A stretch of DNA of 64,000 bases from Diploptera punctata (taxonomy: Eukaryota > Arthropoda > Insecta > Blattodea > Blaberidae), in the NCBI GenBank assembly GCA_030220185.1, contig JASPKZ010003844.1:815001-879000 (forward strand), read 5' to 3'. Made by a program: the position numbers and the translations under genes. This document shows positions 10,071 through 20,148 of this stretch, one piece after another. The notes beneath the pieces are model-generated. The model was not told where the DNA came from. It made no database searches and saw only the letters and a program-made list of their open reading frames with translations. How positions within the stretch are numbered: the stretch's first letter is position 1; every line of letters begins with the position of its first letter.

Positions 10071-10838
10071 ATAATAGGACAAGATAAAGAAGATATAGAA
10101 TATATGATTAGAAAGTTGGTAGATGCATTCGAGGTAGGTGGACTGAAGATAAATTATATTAAAGCAGAATATATGGTAATCGGAGCCATTTCAGAAGACC
10201 TACAAATAAATAATATGTTAATTAAACGTGTTGAAGAATTTAAATATCTTAGATCTATATTAGATAAATTACTTATGAAAAATATATTATTAACAGAGTA
10301 AATTGTGCAAGGAAGGCGATTAGATCCCTGAATGGTCTTTTATGGAATAGAAATTTGACCAGAAAAACAAAAAAAAAGAGATTATACAGACAATAATAGA
10401 AAGTATACTTAGATATGGATCAGAAAGCTGGACAATAAATGAAAGGATGCAGAAAATAATCTTGGCGACAGAAATGGATGGATTACGGAGAAGTATGAGA
10501 ATATCCAGGCTACAACATATTCGAAATACATATATCAGACAGGAAATGGAAGCACAAGAAACTGTTATCGATAGGATAACAAAGAGAGCTCTACAGTGGT
10601 ATGGACATGTACAACGGATGTCGGAAGACCAATGGCCTAAACAGGTGCTGGATTGGATGGTACCAGGCAGAAGGAAGAGGGGGAGAAGTAGACGAGCATG
10701 GTATGAGGGAATATGTGATGCCATGATGAAGAGGGGTATGGAAGATAGACAAAGGGAAAATAGGAATCTCTGGAAAGCAGGAATCAAAGGCAAACTGCTG
10801 TAAAGTGGAAAACCTGTATTAAGTAAGTATTAAGTAAG
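10071..10838 (+). mobile_element. RTE-3 5'-truncated fragment with 15-bp target duplication
   Basis: 3' part of another RTE-like lineage. Open pieces at 10104-10301 (KRVEEFKYLRSILDK) and 10447-10803 (RALQWYGHVQRMSEDQWPKQ, GRRKRGRSRRAWYEG) match the RT thumb and the C-terminal RTE motif; indels separate them. The second piece keeps the natural C-terminus and stop, then AAGTAAGTATT repeats. Flanked by TATTAACATGAAATT at 10056-10070 and 10839-10853. Confidence 0.88.
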
Positions 10839-10872
10839 TATTAACATGAAATTCTACAGTACATTCAATCAT

Positions 10873-11150
10873 AAAAGTAAAATGATCCACTACAGGCATA
10901 GGAGACCCTTGGGGTAGTAGGAGGTTAAGGCCCCCACTTTTACTAGACAATCGGTACTTGATGTCAGCCGGGTTGTCAGCCCTGCGTGACGGCCATGGGG
11001 TACTCATTTCAGTTAGAGGCTGAGTCGACCCCAGGACCAAGGTGCCACTAGAAGGTTTGGGTTAGTTTAAAAATCCTGACCCCAACGGGACTCGAACACT
11101 CAACCTTCCGGTTTGTAGCGCAGTGCCTTAACCACTACGCTACGGCGTGT
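10873..11150 (-). mobile_element. SINE-C copy
   Basis: Reverse-strand SINE-C: tail AAAGTAAAATGATCC, body GTTGTCAGCCCTGCGTGACGG, head with GGGACTCGAACACTCAACC and TAACCACTACGCTACGG. The tRNA-like head is nearly complete. Confidence 0.82.
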
Positions 11151-11169
11151 TCCACATTACAATCCATAT

Positions 11170-11425
11170 TCATATAAAACCCATATACTTGTGGAGACCG
11201 GGATGCATCCCTAGCGTGAATTTCTTGACCAAAGCTATTTTCCTAGAGATGTCAGTGAGTGACATGTCAGCTCAACCTCTCAATCCCACACCTAGCACAC
11301 AATTAAGGTATTACTTGGATGGGAGGTCGATTAAATTTTGCTCAGAGGGACTAATTTGGATTTGAGGTACTTTTATGAGCCCTATTCAGGCTCGGGATCT
11401 ACGACTTAAAGTCTCTCCCGGTAGA
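11170..11425 (-). mobile_element. SINE-E body, strongly diverged
   Basis: Fragments typical of SINE-E remain: ATTTTGCTCAGAGGGAC, TTTTATGAGCCC, GGGATCTACGACTTAAAGTCTCTCCCG. The head is missing. Confidence 0.5.
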
Positions 11426-11429
11426 TTTA

Positions 11430-11715
11430 ATTTCGGGTTTCTGGTAAAACCTCATTTCTAGTGGTCGGATTTCGCTGATGTTCGGAGAATGCCTTATTCA
11501 GTTTATTTTAGTATCATATACTGAATTTCGTTGTGTAATATCGAAAATTGTATCCTTTAAAGAAAGTTTTAATTTAGGTGAAGTCCTACATACACATAAT
11601 GGTTCGATTTTACAGGTTAATAAACTCGACATTATTTTTTAAATTAATTGCTATATGACAAGTTTAGTTTCGAAAAAAACAAGCATTTCGGTCGCTAGAG
11701 TATTAGTAGACATAT
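11430..11715 (+). repeat. Rep-P copy 1
   Basis: Non-coding sequence similar throughout to 40115-40415; both contain a TCGGATTT...GATTTTT/TTCGGAG segment, ATACTGAATTTCGTTGTG/ATACGGAGTTTCATTGCG, and a GTTTCGAAAAAAA/GGTTCCGAAAAAAA end. Identity unknown. Confidence 0.5.
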
Positions 11716-11749
11716 AAATAGCCTATACCTACACACATACACACACACG

Positions 11750-11780
<31 letters not shown>

Positions 11781-11784
11781 AGAA

Positions 11785-11885
11785 AAATGAATGCTTGAGT
11801 CGGGATTTGAACTGGAGTCTCTAAAGTCTGTACCTTTAGCGCTCTAACCAACTGAGCTACCCAAGAATTCCAATTCAAACATACA
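11785..11885 (-). mobile_element. SINE-G (minimal tRNA-like element) copy 1
   Basis: Reverse complement holds a tRNA-like body (GGGTAGCTCAGTTGGTTAG box A; AGTTCAAATCC box B) followed by ATTCATTTTTCTTTTC. The T stem has mismatches that copy 2 (12072-12180) lacks. Compact length distinguishes it from the larger SINEs. Confidence 0.7.
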
Positions 11886-12071
11886 ATTTTCTTATACATG
11901 TAGTATTCTCAATTCACACAAGAGGTAGCGGAAATTTGTTCCAACTGACATCTGGTGGCTAACACAACAGTTAAGCAAATTTTTAGAGAATATTTACTTT
12001 ATAGCAGTAACGCTTGTATACATAGATATTATAAATATATTTTTGACATTTGGCAATGAAGGCAAATATGA

Positions 12072-12180
12072 TATGAAAAGAAAAATGAATGCTTGAGTCG
12101 AGATTTGAACTCGAGTCTCTAAAGTCTGTACCTTTAGCGCTCTAACCAACTGAGCTACCCAAGAATTCCAATTCAAACAT
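12072..12180 (-). mobile_element. SINE-G copy 2 with cloverleaf-compatible tRNA-like head
   Basis: Same unit as 11785-11885, about 290 bp away in the same orientation. Acceptor arms CTTGGGT/ACTCAAG, T arm TCGAG-TTCAAAT-CTCGA and anticodon arm CTAAAG-GTACAGA-CTTTAG all pair. The loop would present ACA, an unusual anticodon, and the fixed ATTCATTTTTCTTTTC extension argues for a retroelement, not a tRNA gene. Confidence 0.65.
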
Positions 12181-12183
12181 ACA

Positions 12184-12186
<3 letters not shown>

Positions 12187-12231
<45 letters not shown>
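12187..12231. repeat. (TA)n microsatellite
   Basis: About 22 TA units between SINE-G copy 2 and the 3' end of the SINE-A at 12232. Confidence 0.97.
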
Positions 12232-12233
<2 letters not shown>

Positions 12234-12888
12234 ATAATAATTCTGCCCGATGGCGGGTCTTTCATTGCAATCATTGCATTTTCATGCTATGCTTTGCAAC
12301 TTTACTAGGGAATTATATGTTTGGTAGCTTCCCGTTGCTTTCCATACCGGTGAAGGATGATGATGTTAATGATAAGGATGATGATGATGGCCGGATGATT
12401 TTCGGGGACTGGCCGAGTGGTTAAGGCAGGAAGCCTTGGCGCAGAGCTACGGGACCTGCGCTGGTTCGAGTCTCCATGGGAGAAGACATTTTCTCATGGC
12501 ATTTCGACCAGTATGGAAACGGTGCCCACCCAGCATCGTGAGGCATTTGGGTAGCTAAAATAAGTAGTGGCTCCAGGTTGAGAAAACCAGCTATAACGGC
12601 TGGGGGACTCGACATGCTGACCACATGTCACCCCTACACTGGCTGATGATCATCTACCTCTGTGATTGACACATGTAGAAGCGAGGCCAGCAGCCGGCTG
12701 GTAGGCTAAGGGCCTTCGAGGCCTGTCGCTCCAGGAGTTTGGAGTTGGGCCCTAAGTTTCCTGAAATTTGTCTTACAGGTGAGGAAAAACCCCGAAAAAC
12801 CTCACCCAGGAGCCTGCCCCTACCGGGAATCGAACTCGGGCCCGCTGCGTGACAAGGCAGTACGCTAACTCGAGACCACACACACATA
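12232..12888 (-). mobile_element. SINE-A interrupted by SINE-D
   Basis: 3' half at 12232-12409 (tail to TTTTCGGGGAC) and 5' half at 12747-12888 (GGGCCCTAAGTTTCC to the tRNA-like head) are the two parts of one SINE-A, split by a plus-strand SINE-D. The head end runs into CACACACATATATA. Confidence 0.85.
12410..12746 (+). mobile_element. SINE-D, full length, nested in SINE-A
   Basis: Leu/Ser-like head (GGCCGAGTGGTTAAGGCAGG; GGTTCGAGTCTCC), then TTCTCATGGCATTTCG, CCCAGCATCGTGAGGC, the TGACCACATGTCACCCCTAC block, and an end AGCAGCCGGCTGGTAGGC...GGCCTGTCGC. Same family as 24173-24505 and 53125-53471. Confidence 0.88.
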
Positions 12889-12894
12889 TATATT

Positions 12895-13030
12895 GGTCAT
12901 GGTCATTTGTCGGTGTCTTCTGAAATGAATTGGTGAACATCGGTAAAACGTTTTCAAAATTTAAAAAAATCTTTAATGAGAACAACCTCAATAGGTTCAT
13001 TGCTTCTGAATTCACCAAAAAAGTAATCAC
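12895..13030 (+). repeat. Rep-Q copy 1
   Basis: Resembles 40475-40560: TTAATGAGAACAACCTCAATAGGTTCATTGCTTCTGAATT against TTATGAGAACAACTTCAATAGTTTCATTGCATGTGAATT (quoted in parts). Unclassified. Confidence 0.4.
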
Positions 13031-13358
13031 TGCACAGACGTACAGTTATAAGAGAGTAGCCTAACCAGGAACTGCATTATTACGACTTATAATAATGAAA
13101 AAAATGAAAGTCGTTAACTAACAATAGTATGTTACGATGCGAGGTTGGGAAGTGATTTTTACAGAATCGAGCAAAAATGTTTAAAATCCGAACGATAGCG
13201 AGATTCTGAAAAACACTTCACAAACGTGCGTTGTACATTATTTTTTGCGCGGTGGTGTTTCCAAAACAATAAATAATAGTAAAATAACATCTTTGATAAC
13301 ATGGCCGCAAGTATTTATGTATTGTTTTATATTGTTTCAAGTAAAGTTCAGTTCATTT

Positions 13359-13481
13359 GAGGGAAGTAGATTATACAGGGAATGATTGGAAAGCATTAGC
13401 TCAGGATAGGGATGTGTGGAGAGCTTATGTCCGCGCGGCCATGAACCTACGGGTTCGATAGTGCCACTGAATAAGTAAGTA
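13359..13481 (+). mobile_element. RTE-1 very short 3' fragment, 19-bp target duplication
   Basis: Only the last ~120 bp of RTE-1 (from GAGGGAAGTAGATTATACAG through GGTTCGATAGTGCCACTGA and AAGT repeats). Flanked by AGTAAAGTTCAGTTCATTT at 13340-13358 and 13482-13500, identical. Shows that extreme 5' truncation still yields proper integration. Confidence 0.93.
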
Positions 13482-13962
13482 AGTAAAGTTCAGTTCATTT
13501 ATAATGCGGTGATTTGTTTCGTATAATGTACATTACCACTACCTTTTGGATATTTTCTGTATATACACTCTAAGTAGTATACATAGAGGGAAGTAGTTTT
13601 ACTTCCCGCACGTGGGTGTAAATGTAATATTACAGTATAGTTATTTAGGTTGGCAACCCCGAATTGTTGGAAGTTGAACTTTCAATAATGGTCGCCATTG
13701 CTGTAAGTACGACAAAACGCACTATCGCGCAAAAACATTAAATGGAAATTGAATCACAACTATAAAAAAATGTTTCAAAATATAATTCACTTTTATTTAT
13801 CCTTAAAATATATAAAACCATTACTGATTAAATTAATTTATTTGTGTCTATATAATTTCTATTGATTGCACTTGCTTGTTTACTCGTAAATTAATAAAAT
13901 AAGTTAATCGTTATTTATTTTTCTTTTGGCGAAAGTTGTTCCTTTTTTATGAGTGAATGAGT

Positions 13963-14760
13963 GACTATTTAACTCATGCGCCAAATTGGAGTCAAAGACC
14001 AATCATTTTCAATGAATTTTGATTTATAACCAATCACAATTGTTTTTCACCTCGATTTTATGAATTTAATTTTATCTCTTTAAAATCAAACTGCTCCTTT
14101 TTAACATCCTGAATAGGTCAGAGCATTATTTTGCAGTGATTGACTTTCAGAGAAATACGTTGAATGTAACAATTTATATATTAAGATGTAAGAATTCCAG
14201 ACACCATGTGGCTACCAGATTGTATACATAGTGCACGAATGAAACTGTATAGTGCTAGCGGGATATAATATAAAAACGTTTGTAGCAATTGATTATACCA
14301 CCAATAAAAAAGAAACCACTGTTTGCACTTCCTTAAACGTATTATTTCCCAGGAATTTACGTTCCAGAAAAATATAATTGACGCATTCATATCATAGGAC
14401 ATCGGAAATTAATTAATATGTTGATTATAAAGTTTGATGTGTTTAATCTTTTCTCCACTAGAGTGCATTCTTACAATGTTGCGATCCTTTGGCAATAAAT
14501 AATATGATTTGGTTGCAGTGATGAACAACTGAAACATAACAAACATTTCTCATTTGTTTTTAAACATCGCCGTTTACATTAAATATATCAATATTTTAAA
14601 ATAATTATATTTTTAAATAATTATTTGTAAGTAAACAGCTTAATTTTATTCGTTAAATAGTCCTAACAAATGTCACTCTTGATTTCCAAATCCTCTAGAT
14701 AGATTCACTCCTCACTTCGTGAGTCGTGAATTTATCAATATATTGGAAATCACTCGTGGC
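13963..14760 (+). repeat. Rep-R copy 1 (long form)
   Basis: Dispersed, non-coding ~0.6-0.8 kb repeat; five copies in the window (18485, 34971 minus, 54924, 63082). It starts sharply at GACTATTTAACTCATG, and carries GTTAAATAGTC (the inverse) before a terminal module where GATTTCCAAAT and ATTGGAAATCACTCGTGGC can pair. Contains the conserved CATCGCCGTTTACATTAAAT. No coding capacity; a non-autonomous DNA element is the best guess. Confidence 0.65.
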
Positions 14761-15617
14761 TTTACTTATGATAAAAACATAGTACTGTAATGTTCCGATT
14801 TTTTGTCCTTTTTGCAAAATCGTAAAGTTGTGTAACGAGACTTAGTATGAAATAAAAAAGTATCGATAAGTTTATAAGGGGCAAGGTCTATACATCATGC
14901 GAGGCCTGCTAGAAGTCTGGCAAAGGCCGCATTCTAAATGGATTTGATGCAGCTGGTGTAGATTGAAAAATCAATTACTTCGGACCTTGTGATAACGGTT
15001 CTAACAGCTATTAATAATGATGTAAATACAGATGTTCATGATGGAACTCAATTAACATTTCTATGAATAAAACATAGGCCTTCATTCCTTCATTTATATA
15101 GCCTTAAAAGACGAATAAACCAGATCTTGTTTCATTTAATTAAAATTCTCCCACAATAATATGAGTAACTTATTCCTTTGTGGCTGCAGCGATTCTCGTT
15201 TGTTTTTGTTTTGTTTGGCAAAGTTTGCAAATAGTTCCAAGTTCTAATTTATTCAAACCATGTTCTTTAGATTAACTTACCGCTACTTCCTACTTTCATT
15301 TTTTTCCTGGAAGTAATTTTCTGTGCATTCTTCAGGCATGATGAAAATTAACTCTGCCGACAAATTTTCAGAAGCTTGTTAAACATGTAGGTTAAGTGTT
15401 TTGAAATTTACGAGTGTGATTTGCAGAATAATTAGATATGCGTATTTCCCCTGGATGGTCATGTTACGTAATTAATTAAATACTGTGCCTCATCCCATAG
15501 GCTACATTACTTGAATACATTACAAATACCCCATAATACTTGAAATAGTACCTCCGTTTACTGCACACTTCTTTACAGTCTCCCATATATTCGCAATGAG
15601 AACTACTCTGCCAGGTA
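14761..15617. other. Unique AT-rich DNA
   Basis: No repeat family, coding segment or RNA gene recognised. Confidence 0.55.
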
Positions 15618-15626
15618 AAATAAAGC

Positions 15627-15627
<1 letters not shown>

Positions 15628-15663
<36 letters not shown>

Positions 15664-15725
15664 GTTGTTGTTGTTATTGTTGTTGTTATTATTGTTGTTG
15701 TTGTTATTGTTGTTATTATTGTTGT
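15628..15725. repeat. (ATT)n/(GTT)n microsatellite
   Basis: ATT triplets pass into mixed GTT/ATT triplets; a similar TTG-rich stretch follows at 15945-16010. Confidence 0.95.
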
Positions 15726-16388
15726 ATTACCCGTTCAATGAGTAAGCGCAGTTGTTGACGGAGGGCACTGCAGTCGTGTTTATGCAGGAATAGAACACGT
15801 GACACTGCTATCTATGAGTGCAAAGGGGAACGGGACGTGGGACGCTGACAGTGAACACTGCCTTAGATGACGTCACGTGTAGCAACAAAGAGAGCTTCGC
15901 AATTCTTCCGCCTGCAGAGATATTTTGAACGACTAATAATTCTTATTGTTGTTGTTATTATTGTTGTAATTGTTATTGTTGTTATTATTGTTGTTGTTGT
16001 TATTATTGTTCGTTCGTTATAAAGTGTATATTATATTAAGAATTTAAGAATTAGCCTGTAATCAACCCATTTCAGGCTAGGGCCTCCTGTGACTGCAGGG
16101 TTGCTTACATTACATCCCCGGGTTAGCCAACCCTTGGGACTATCACTTCCACTTTTTTATGGATTGCTTCCACTTTTGTCTGTCTTGCGTTATTGTAGTC
16201 CAAAATGTTCCTAGATGACACTTAAACACTTCACTCGAACCCTTTTTTTTGTCTTCCAACTTTCCTTTTCCCTAGTCTGGGTTCCCACATAGTCACTGCA
16301 TAAGTCCACTTTTACATTCCATTCGGAGCACATGATCCCCCTCCCCATTTCCATTTCATCCCCATTGCTGATGTTGTATATTATATAG
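15726..16388. other. Unclassified, locally GC-richer segment
   Basis: 15740-15930 has higher GC than its surroundings, with CACGTGACACTG, GACGTGGGACGCTGACAG and TGACGTCACGTG; 16070-16380 is pyrimidine-rich. I recognise neither, and no open frame is convincing. Confidence 0.4.
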
Positions 16389-16444
16389 CCTATGTCTATT
16401 ATGTATTATTAATAAGTTGTAGATAATTCATAATTGTTACATAT

Positions 16445-16808
16445 AGAGATGAACAGACAGATAAATGGAGAAAACCATATAATAGTGAGCTATGAGCTAC
16501 ATGGTATCTATAGGAAGCCAGATATAATAAGAACAGTTAAGCCTCGTAGACTGCGATCAGCAGGACACGTGGCACGAATGAGGAATAAAAGAGGTGCATG
16601 AAATCTTCTTGTAGAAAAACCAGAGGGAAAACGTCCAATTGATAGACCAAGAGTGCGGTGGAAGAATAAAATTATCTATGATTTGAGGGAAGTAGATTAT
16701 TCAGGGGATGATTGTAAAACATTAGCTCAAGATAGGGATGTATGAGGAGCTTATGTACGCGCGGGCATGAACTTCTGGGTTCGATAGAGCCAGTGAGTTA
16801 TTTAGTTA
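16445..16808 (+). mobile_element. RTE-1 3' fragment flanked by long imperfect direct repeats
   Basis: C-terminal RTE-1 region (GCTACATGGTATCTATAGGAAGC; ATTGATAGACCAAGAGTGCGG) through the GGGTTCGATAGAGCCAGTGAG end and a TTAGTTAT tail. The ~54 bp on each side (16389-16443 and 16809-16862, beginning TATGTCTATTATG) resemble each other with a few differences. Related sequence also occurs near 54400-54470 in a LINE-L 3' UTR. Confidence 0.8.
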
Positions 16809-16859
16809 TATGTCTATTATGAATTATTAATCATATTGTAGATATTTCATAATTGTTAT

Positions 16860-16891
<32 letters not shown>

Positions 16892-16894
16892 CAT

Positions 16895-18165
16895 CGTCAT
16901 AATCATAATAATGCTTTATTTTAGCTGACAGAGTTAAGGCCATAAGGCCTTCTGTTCCACTGAACCATCGAATAGTAAAATTACATAAAAATTACATATG
17001 TATTACAATTTTAAAATATTATTAAAATATAGACTAAACAAAAGACAATGCTGATGTGATCTAACATTAGCTAATAATAACAAAAATATGGAATATAATG
17101 AAATTAAAATAACATGAAATAAAATTAAGTAAGTAAAGCTTCCTAGATGGTTATTTACAAAATGCTGAATGCAGTTGTTATGCAGTTAATATTTCCATTG
17201 TGTCGAACTTAAGATATCAGTTAATTTGGACTTAAATAATGATAGCGATTGGCAGTCCCTGACATGACATGCTCTAGTCATAGATGTTGTGTAAGATTCA
17301 GAGTATAGATATGTCCTGTGCTGTGGTATCAAAAGTAAAGAAGAGTCTTGTGATCTTGTTACTAATTGTGATGAGCTGATATATTTTGAAAACGTGTTGG
17401 TAAATAACTTGGTAAATATGTGTGCAGGATTTGGAATAATAAGGTATGTGAATGTAAAGTTCTTCTGTCATTTAGGCGTAGCCATGATAAGGCCTGAAAT
17501 AAAGGAGATACGTGGTCATAACGACGGAGATTGAATACAAATCGAATACACGCATTATGAGCACGCTGTAGTCGGTCAGTTAGATCAGTTGGCAGATTAG
17601 TCAGTGATTTGTCGCAGTAGTCGAAGTGTGGCATTATAAGAGTCTGAATAAATATTTGTTTTAATTTCGTGGGAAGGAAGTTTTTAAACCTATTTATGGA
17701 GTGAAGAATTGAGAACACTTTCTTGCAGGTATTATTCACCTGGATTTTTCATTCTAGGTGTAGGTCATGCAGATGTTTACTACTGAGCTGTAGAGGATGT
17801 TTTTGTCATTTAGGAGAATGGTAGAGATATTTTCGTAATTTATAATGCTTTGGATTCGTCGATGTCCTATAATTATGCACTGTGCCTTGTCAGCGTTAAG
17901 ATTAAGTCCATGTTTGTCGACCAATGTGAAATTGAAACTACGTCACTATTTAGTTTGTTTAGTGTGTCATGTACATCGTCGGGATGGGAGTGAATGCAAA
18001 TTTGCAAATCGTCAGCGTGGTAATGTCGACAATAATTAAGACTAGTGGATATGTCATTAATATAGATAGAGAACAGAAGTGGTCCTAACACTGAACCTTG
18101 TTGGAAGCAAACCTTCAGAGATAGCCAGGATGAGGAATGTTCTGCATTGCATACACATTGCTGGC
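16895..18165 (-). mobile_element. LINE-L (CR1/L2-like) decayed copy
   Basis: 5'-truncated minus-strand element. Its 3' end is AAGGCC-ATAA-GGCCTT (16939-16955 region) followed by AATAAAGCATTATT and AAT repeats. RT remnants lie at 17362-18172. Preceded downstream by (AAT)n at 16861-16890. Confidence 0.85.
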
Positions 18166-18172
18166 AATGCAT
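17362..18172 (-). pseudogene. LINE-L reverse transcriptase pseudogene
   Basis: Two out-of-phase pieces. The upstream one (17873-18172) holds QQGSVLGPLLFSIYINDIST and a YHADDLQICIH version of the FADD/YADD box, so the first residue before Ala is changed (HADD). The downstream one (17362-17739) holds KVFSILHSINRFKNFLPTKL, MPHFDYCDKSLTNL and LQRAHNACIRFVF, the usual region after the thumb. The C-terminus and most of the N-terminus are absent. The homologous intact frames are at 29469-30452 and 60179-61270. Confidence 0.85.
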
Positions 18173-18245
18173 AACTTAATCCTGGTGAAGTGGAAGAGAA
18201 GATCTTACGGTCTTAACGCCATTAGGTAAAATTAAATAAGTAAAT
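18166..18245 (+). mobile_element. LINE-L 3'-terminal fragment, inverted next to another copy
   Basis: CCTGGTGAAGTGGAAGAGAAG...TTAACGCCATTAGGTAAA followed by AAATAAGTAAATA. It lies back-to-back with the minus-strand copy 16895-18165, both 3' ends pointing outwards. The hairpin stem at the 3' end is no longer paired (ATCTTACGGTCTT). Confidence 0.75.
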
Positions 18246-18484
18246 AAAAATACATTAAAGTAGTATGGTGAAATTTTACATTAATAATTTAATAATGAAT
18301 ATCCCCAGAAGAAATTGCATTGCAATTACATTCATTCGGGAATTTAAAAATATCATTAGCAAGTGGCTACTCGTCACCTAAAATTTGAAGTCCCGTTACA
18401 TAATATTCAAGCAACTACCCACTGTCAGAAAAGTAATTAGTTATTACCTTTCTGATAGTGTCTAATAATCATTAATAATTTTAC

Positions 18485-19200
18485 GACTATTTAACTCATG
18501 CCTCAAATGGGAGTCAATGACCAATCACATTTCAATGATTTTGTATTTACAACCAATGACAGTCGTGTTTTGCCTCGAATTTATCAACCGAAGTTTATCA
18601 TGTTAAAGAAAGCTCCTCCTTCTTAACATTTCGAATAGGTCATAGCATTATTTTGCAGTGAATGACTCTGTAAGAAATACGGCTACCAGACTGTATGTAT
18701 AGAGTATAAATGTCAGCAGATAGCGCATGCGGGATATAATATAAAAACATTTGTAGCAATTGATTATACTACCAAAAAAAGAAACCACTGTTTGCACTTT
18801 CTTAAACGAATTATTTTCCAGGAAATTACGCTGCAGAAAAATATTTTTGACATATTTACATCATAGGACATCAGAAATTAATTAGTCTTATAATGTTGGC
18901 TATAAATTTCTCCGCTAGGGTGCATTCTTAAAATATTGCGATCCTTTGGCAATAAATAATATGATTTGGTTGCAGTGATGCACAAAAGAAGCAAATGAAG
19001 CGTACCAATCGTTTCTCATTTGTTTTCACACATCGCCGTTTACATTAAATATATAAATATTTCAAAATAACTATAGTTATATAATTATTTGTGAGTAAAC
19101 AGCTTAATTTTATTCGTTAAATAGTCCTAACAAATGCCACTCTTGATTTCCAAATTCTGTAGATGAACTTATCGATAATTTGTAAATCACTCGTGGCATT
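18485..19200 (+). repeat. Rep-R copy 2 (long form)
   Basis: Begins GACTATTTAACTCATGCC and ends with the terminal fold-back module (GCCACTCTTGATTTCCAAAT ... AAATCACTCGTGGC). Shares the internal GCGGGATATAATATAAAAAC segment with copy 1 and, inverted, copy 3. Confidence 0.65.
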
Positions 19201-19204
19201 ACTT

Positions 19205-19688
19205 AAGATAAATTTAACATATGATCAGAGTAATATTTAAATATCTCACCTCACAAATTTCATTTTTTCACGATACCAGGTTTCAAACGTAATTCCGTTC
19301 ATCTTCAGTCAAATCTCCTACCATAAACAGTACTGCCAACCGAGCCAACAATAACATGAAATTTAGTAAACTGGTTGTATTCTATGTTAACCGGTATTAT
19401 TGTATTAATTCCATATTTAACCTGTCCGGAAACCAAAGCCCCCAGGGTCCGGATCCTGACCGCAGTCCGTCAATTGGTGACCCGTGCTCTACAGCTGACA
19501 AAATTTATAAATATCTCGAGCATTATATGAGGCGAACAGTATTTTTTGCCCCGTAGCGTGACTTTTTTGGTAAATTGAATTTATAATCGCAAAGGTCTTT
19601 GGAAAGAAGGATGTAGTGTTAAGCAAACTCCAATATTAAATTAATATAATATAGTCTAAAGTGGGCAGATCAATATACCCGGAACAAT
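19205..19688. other. Unclassified DNA
   Basis: A CCCCAGGGTCCGGATCCTGACCGC segment near 19440 is GC-rich but unrecognised; an ORF of 66 residues over it has no supporting similarity that I can see. Confidence 0.4.
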
Positions 19689-19703
19689 TTAAAACTTTAT
19701 GTA

Positions 19704-20036
19704 TGTATGGTATGTATGTATGTAAGCCCATGTTTCCCTTAACAGAGATTTAGGCGCTCCCCCCCCTACAGGGAAGAATTTGAACCATACTAATTTAGTT
19801 ACACTTGTTTTCGTATAGATGTCATTTTCTGAGTGGTCCGCGGTCAGCGTTCTGCCTCATACTGATATCTAGGGAACCAAGGTAGTATTAGGACGGGAAA
19901 ATTTGGTAAACTTTGCTTAGAGGTCTTTTCATTCAGGCTTAAGGATCTTTTACGAGCTTGAAAATCTTCAGACTCGGGACCCACGACTTAAAGTCCCTCC
20001 CGCAGGACTTGCTCCTTGGATTTTAAGGATCTAAAA
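19704..20036 (-). mobile_element. SINE-E, 5'-truncated, with target duplication
   Basis: Tail of GTAT repeats, then body (CCCTTAACAGAGATTTAGGCG; GAACCATACTAATTTAGTTAC; CCACGACTTAAAGTCCCTCCC) without the tRNA-like head. Flanks AAAACTTTATGTA (from about 19691) and AAAACTTTGTGTA (ending about 20052) form a one-mismatch target duplication. Confidence 0.8.
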
Positions 20037-20148
20037 ATTAAAACTTTGTGTAAGAATCTAAAATTAAAATTTATAAAACGGTAATCTCACCTGTGGATCT
20101 CTATGCCAGTAAAACATAGTATTTTAATTAAATGAAGAAAAGAAGCTA

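Noticed and set aside
12072..12180. Functional tRNA gene
   Set aside because: Unusual anticodon, fixed retroelement tail, and a second mutated copy nearby.
11785..12180. LTR pair
   Set aside because: The direct repeats are only ~110 bp, tRNA-like, and enclose 190 bp without retroviral-type coding or TG...CA ends.
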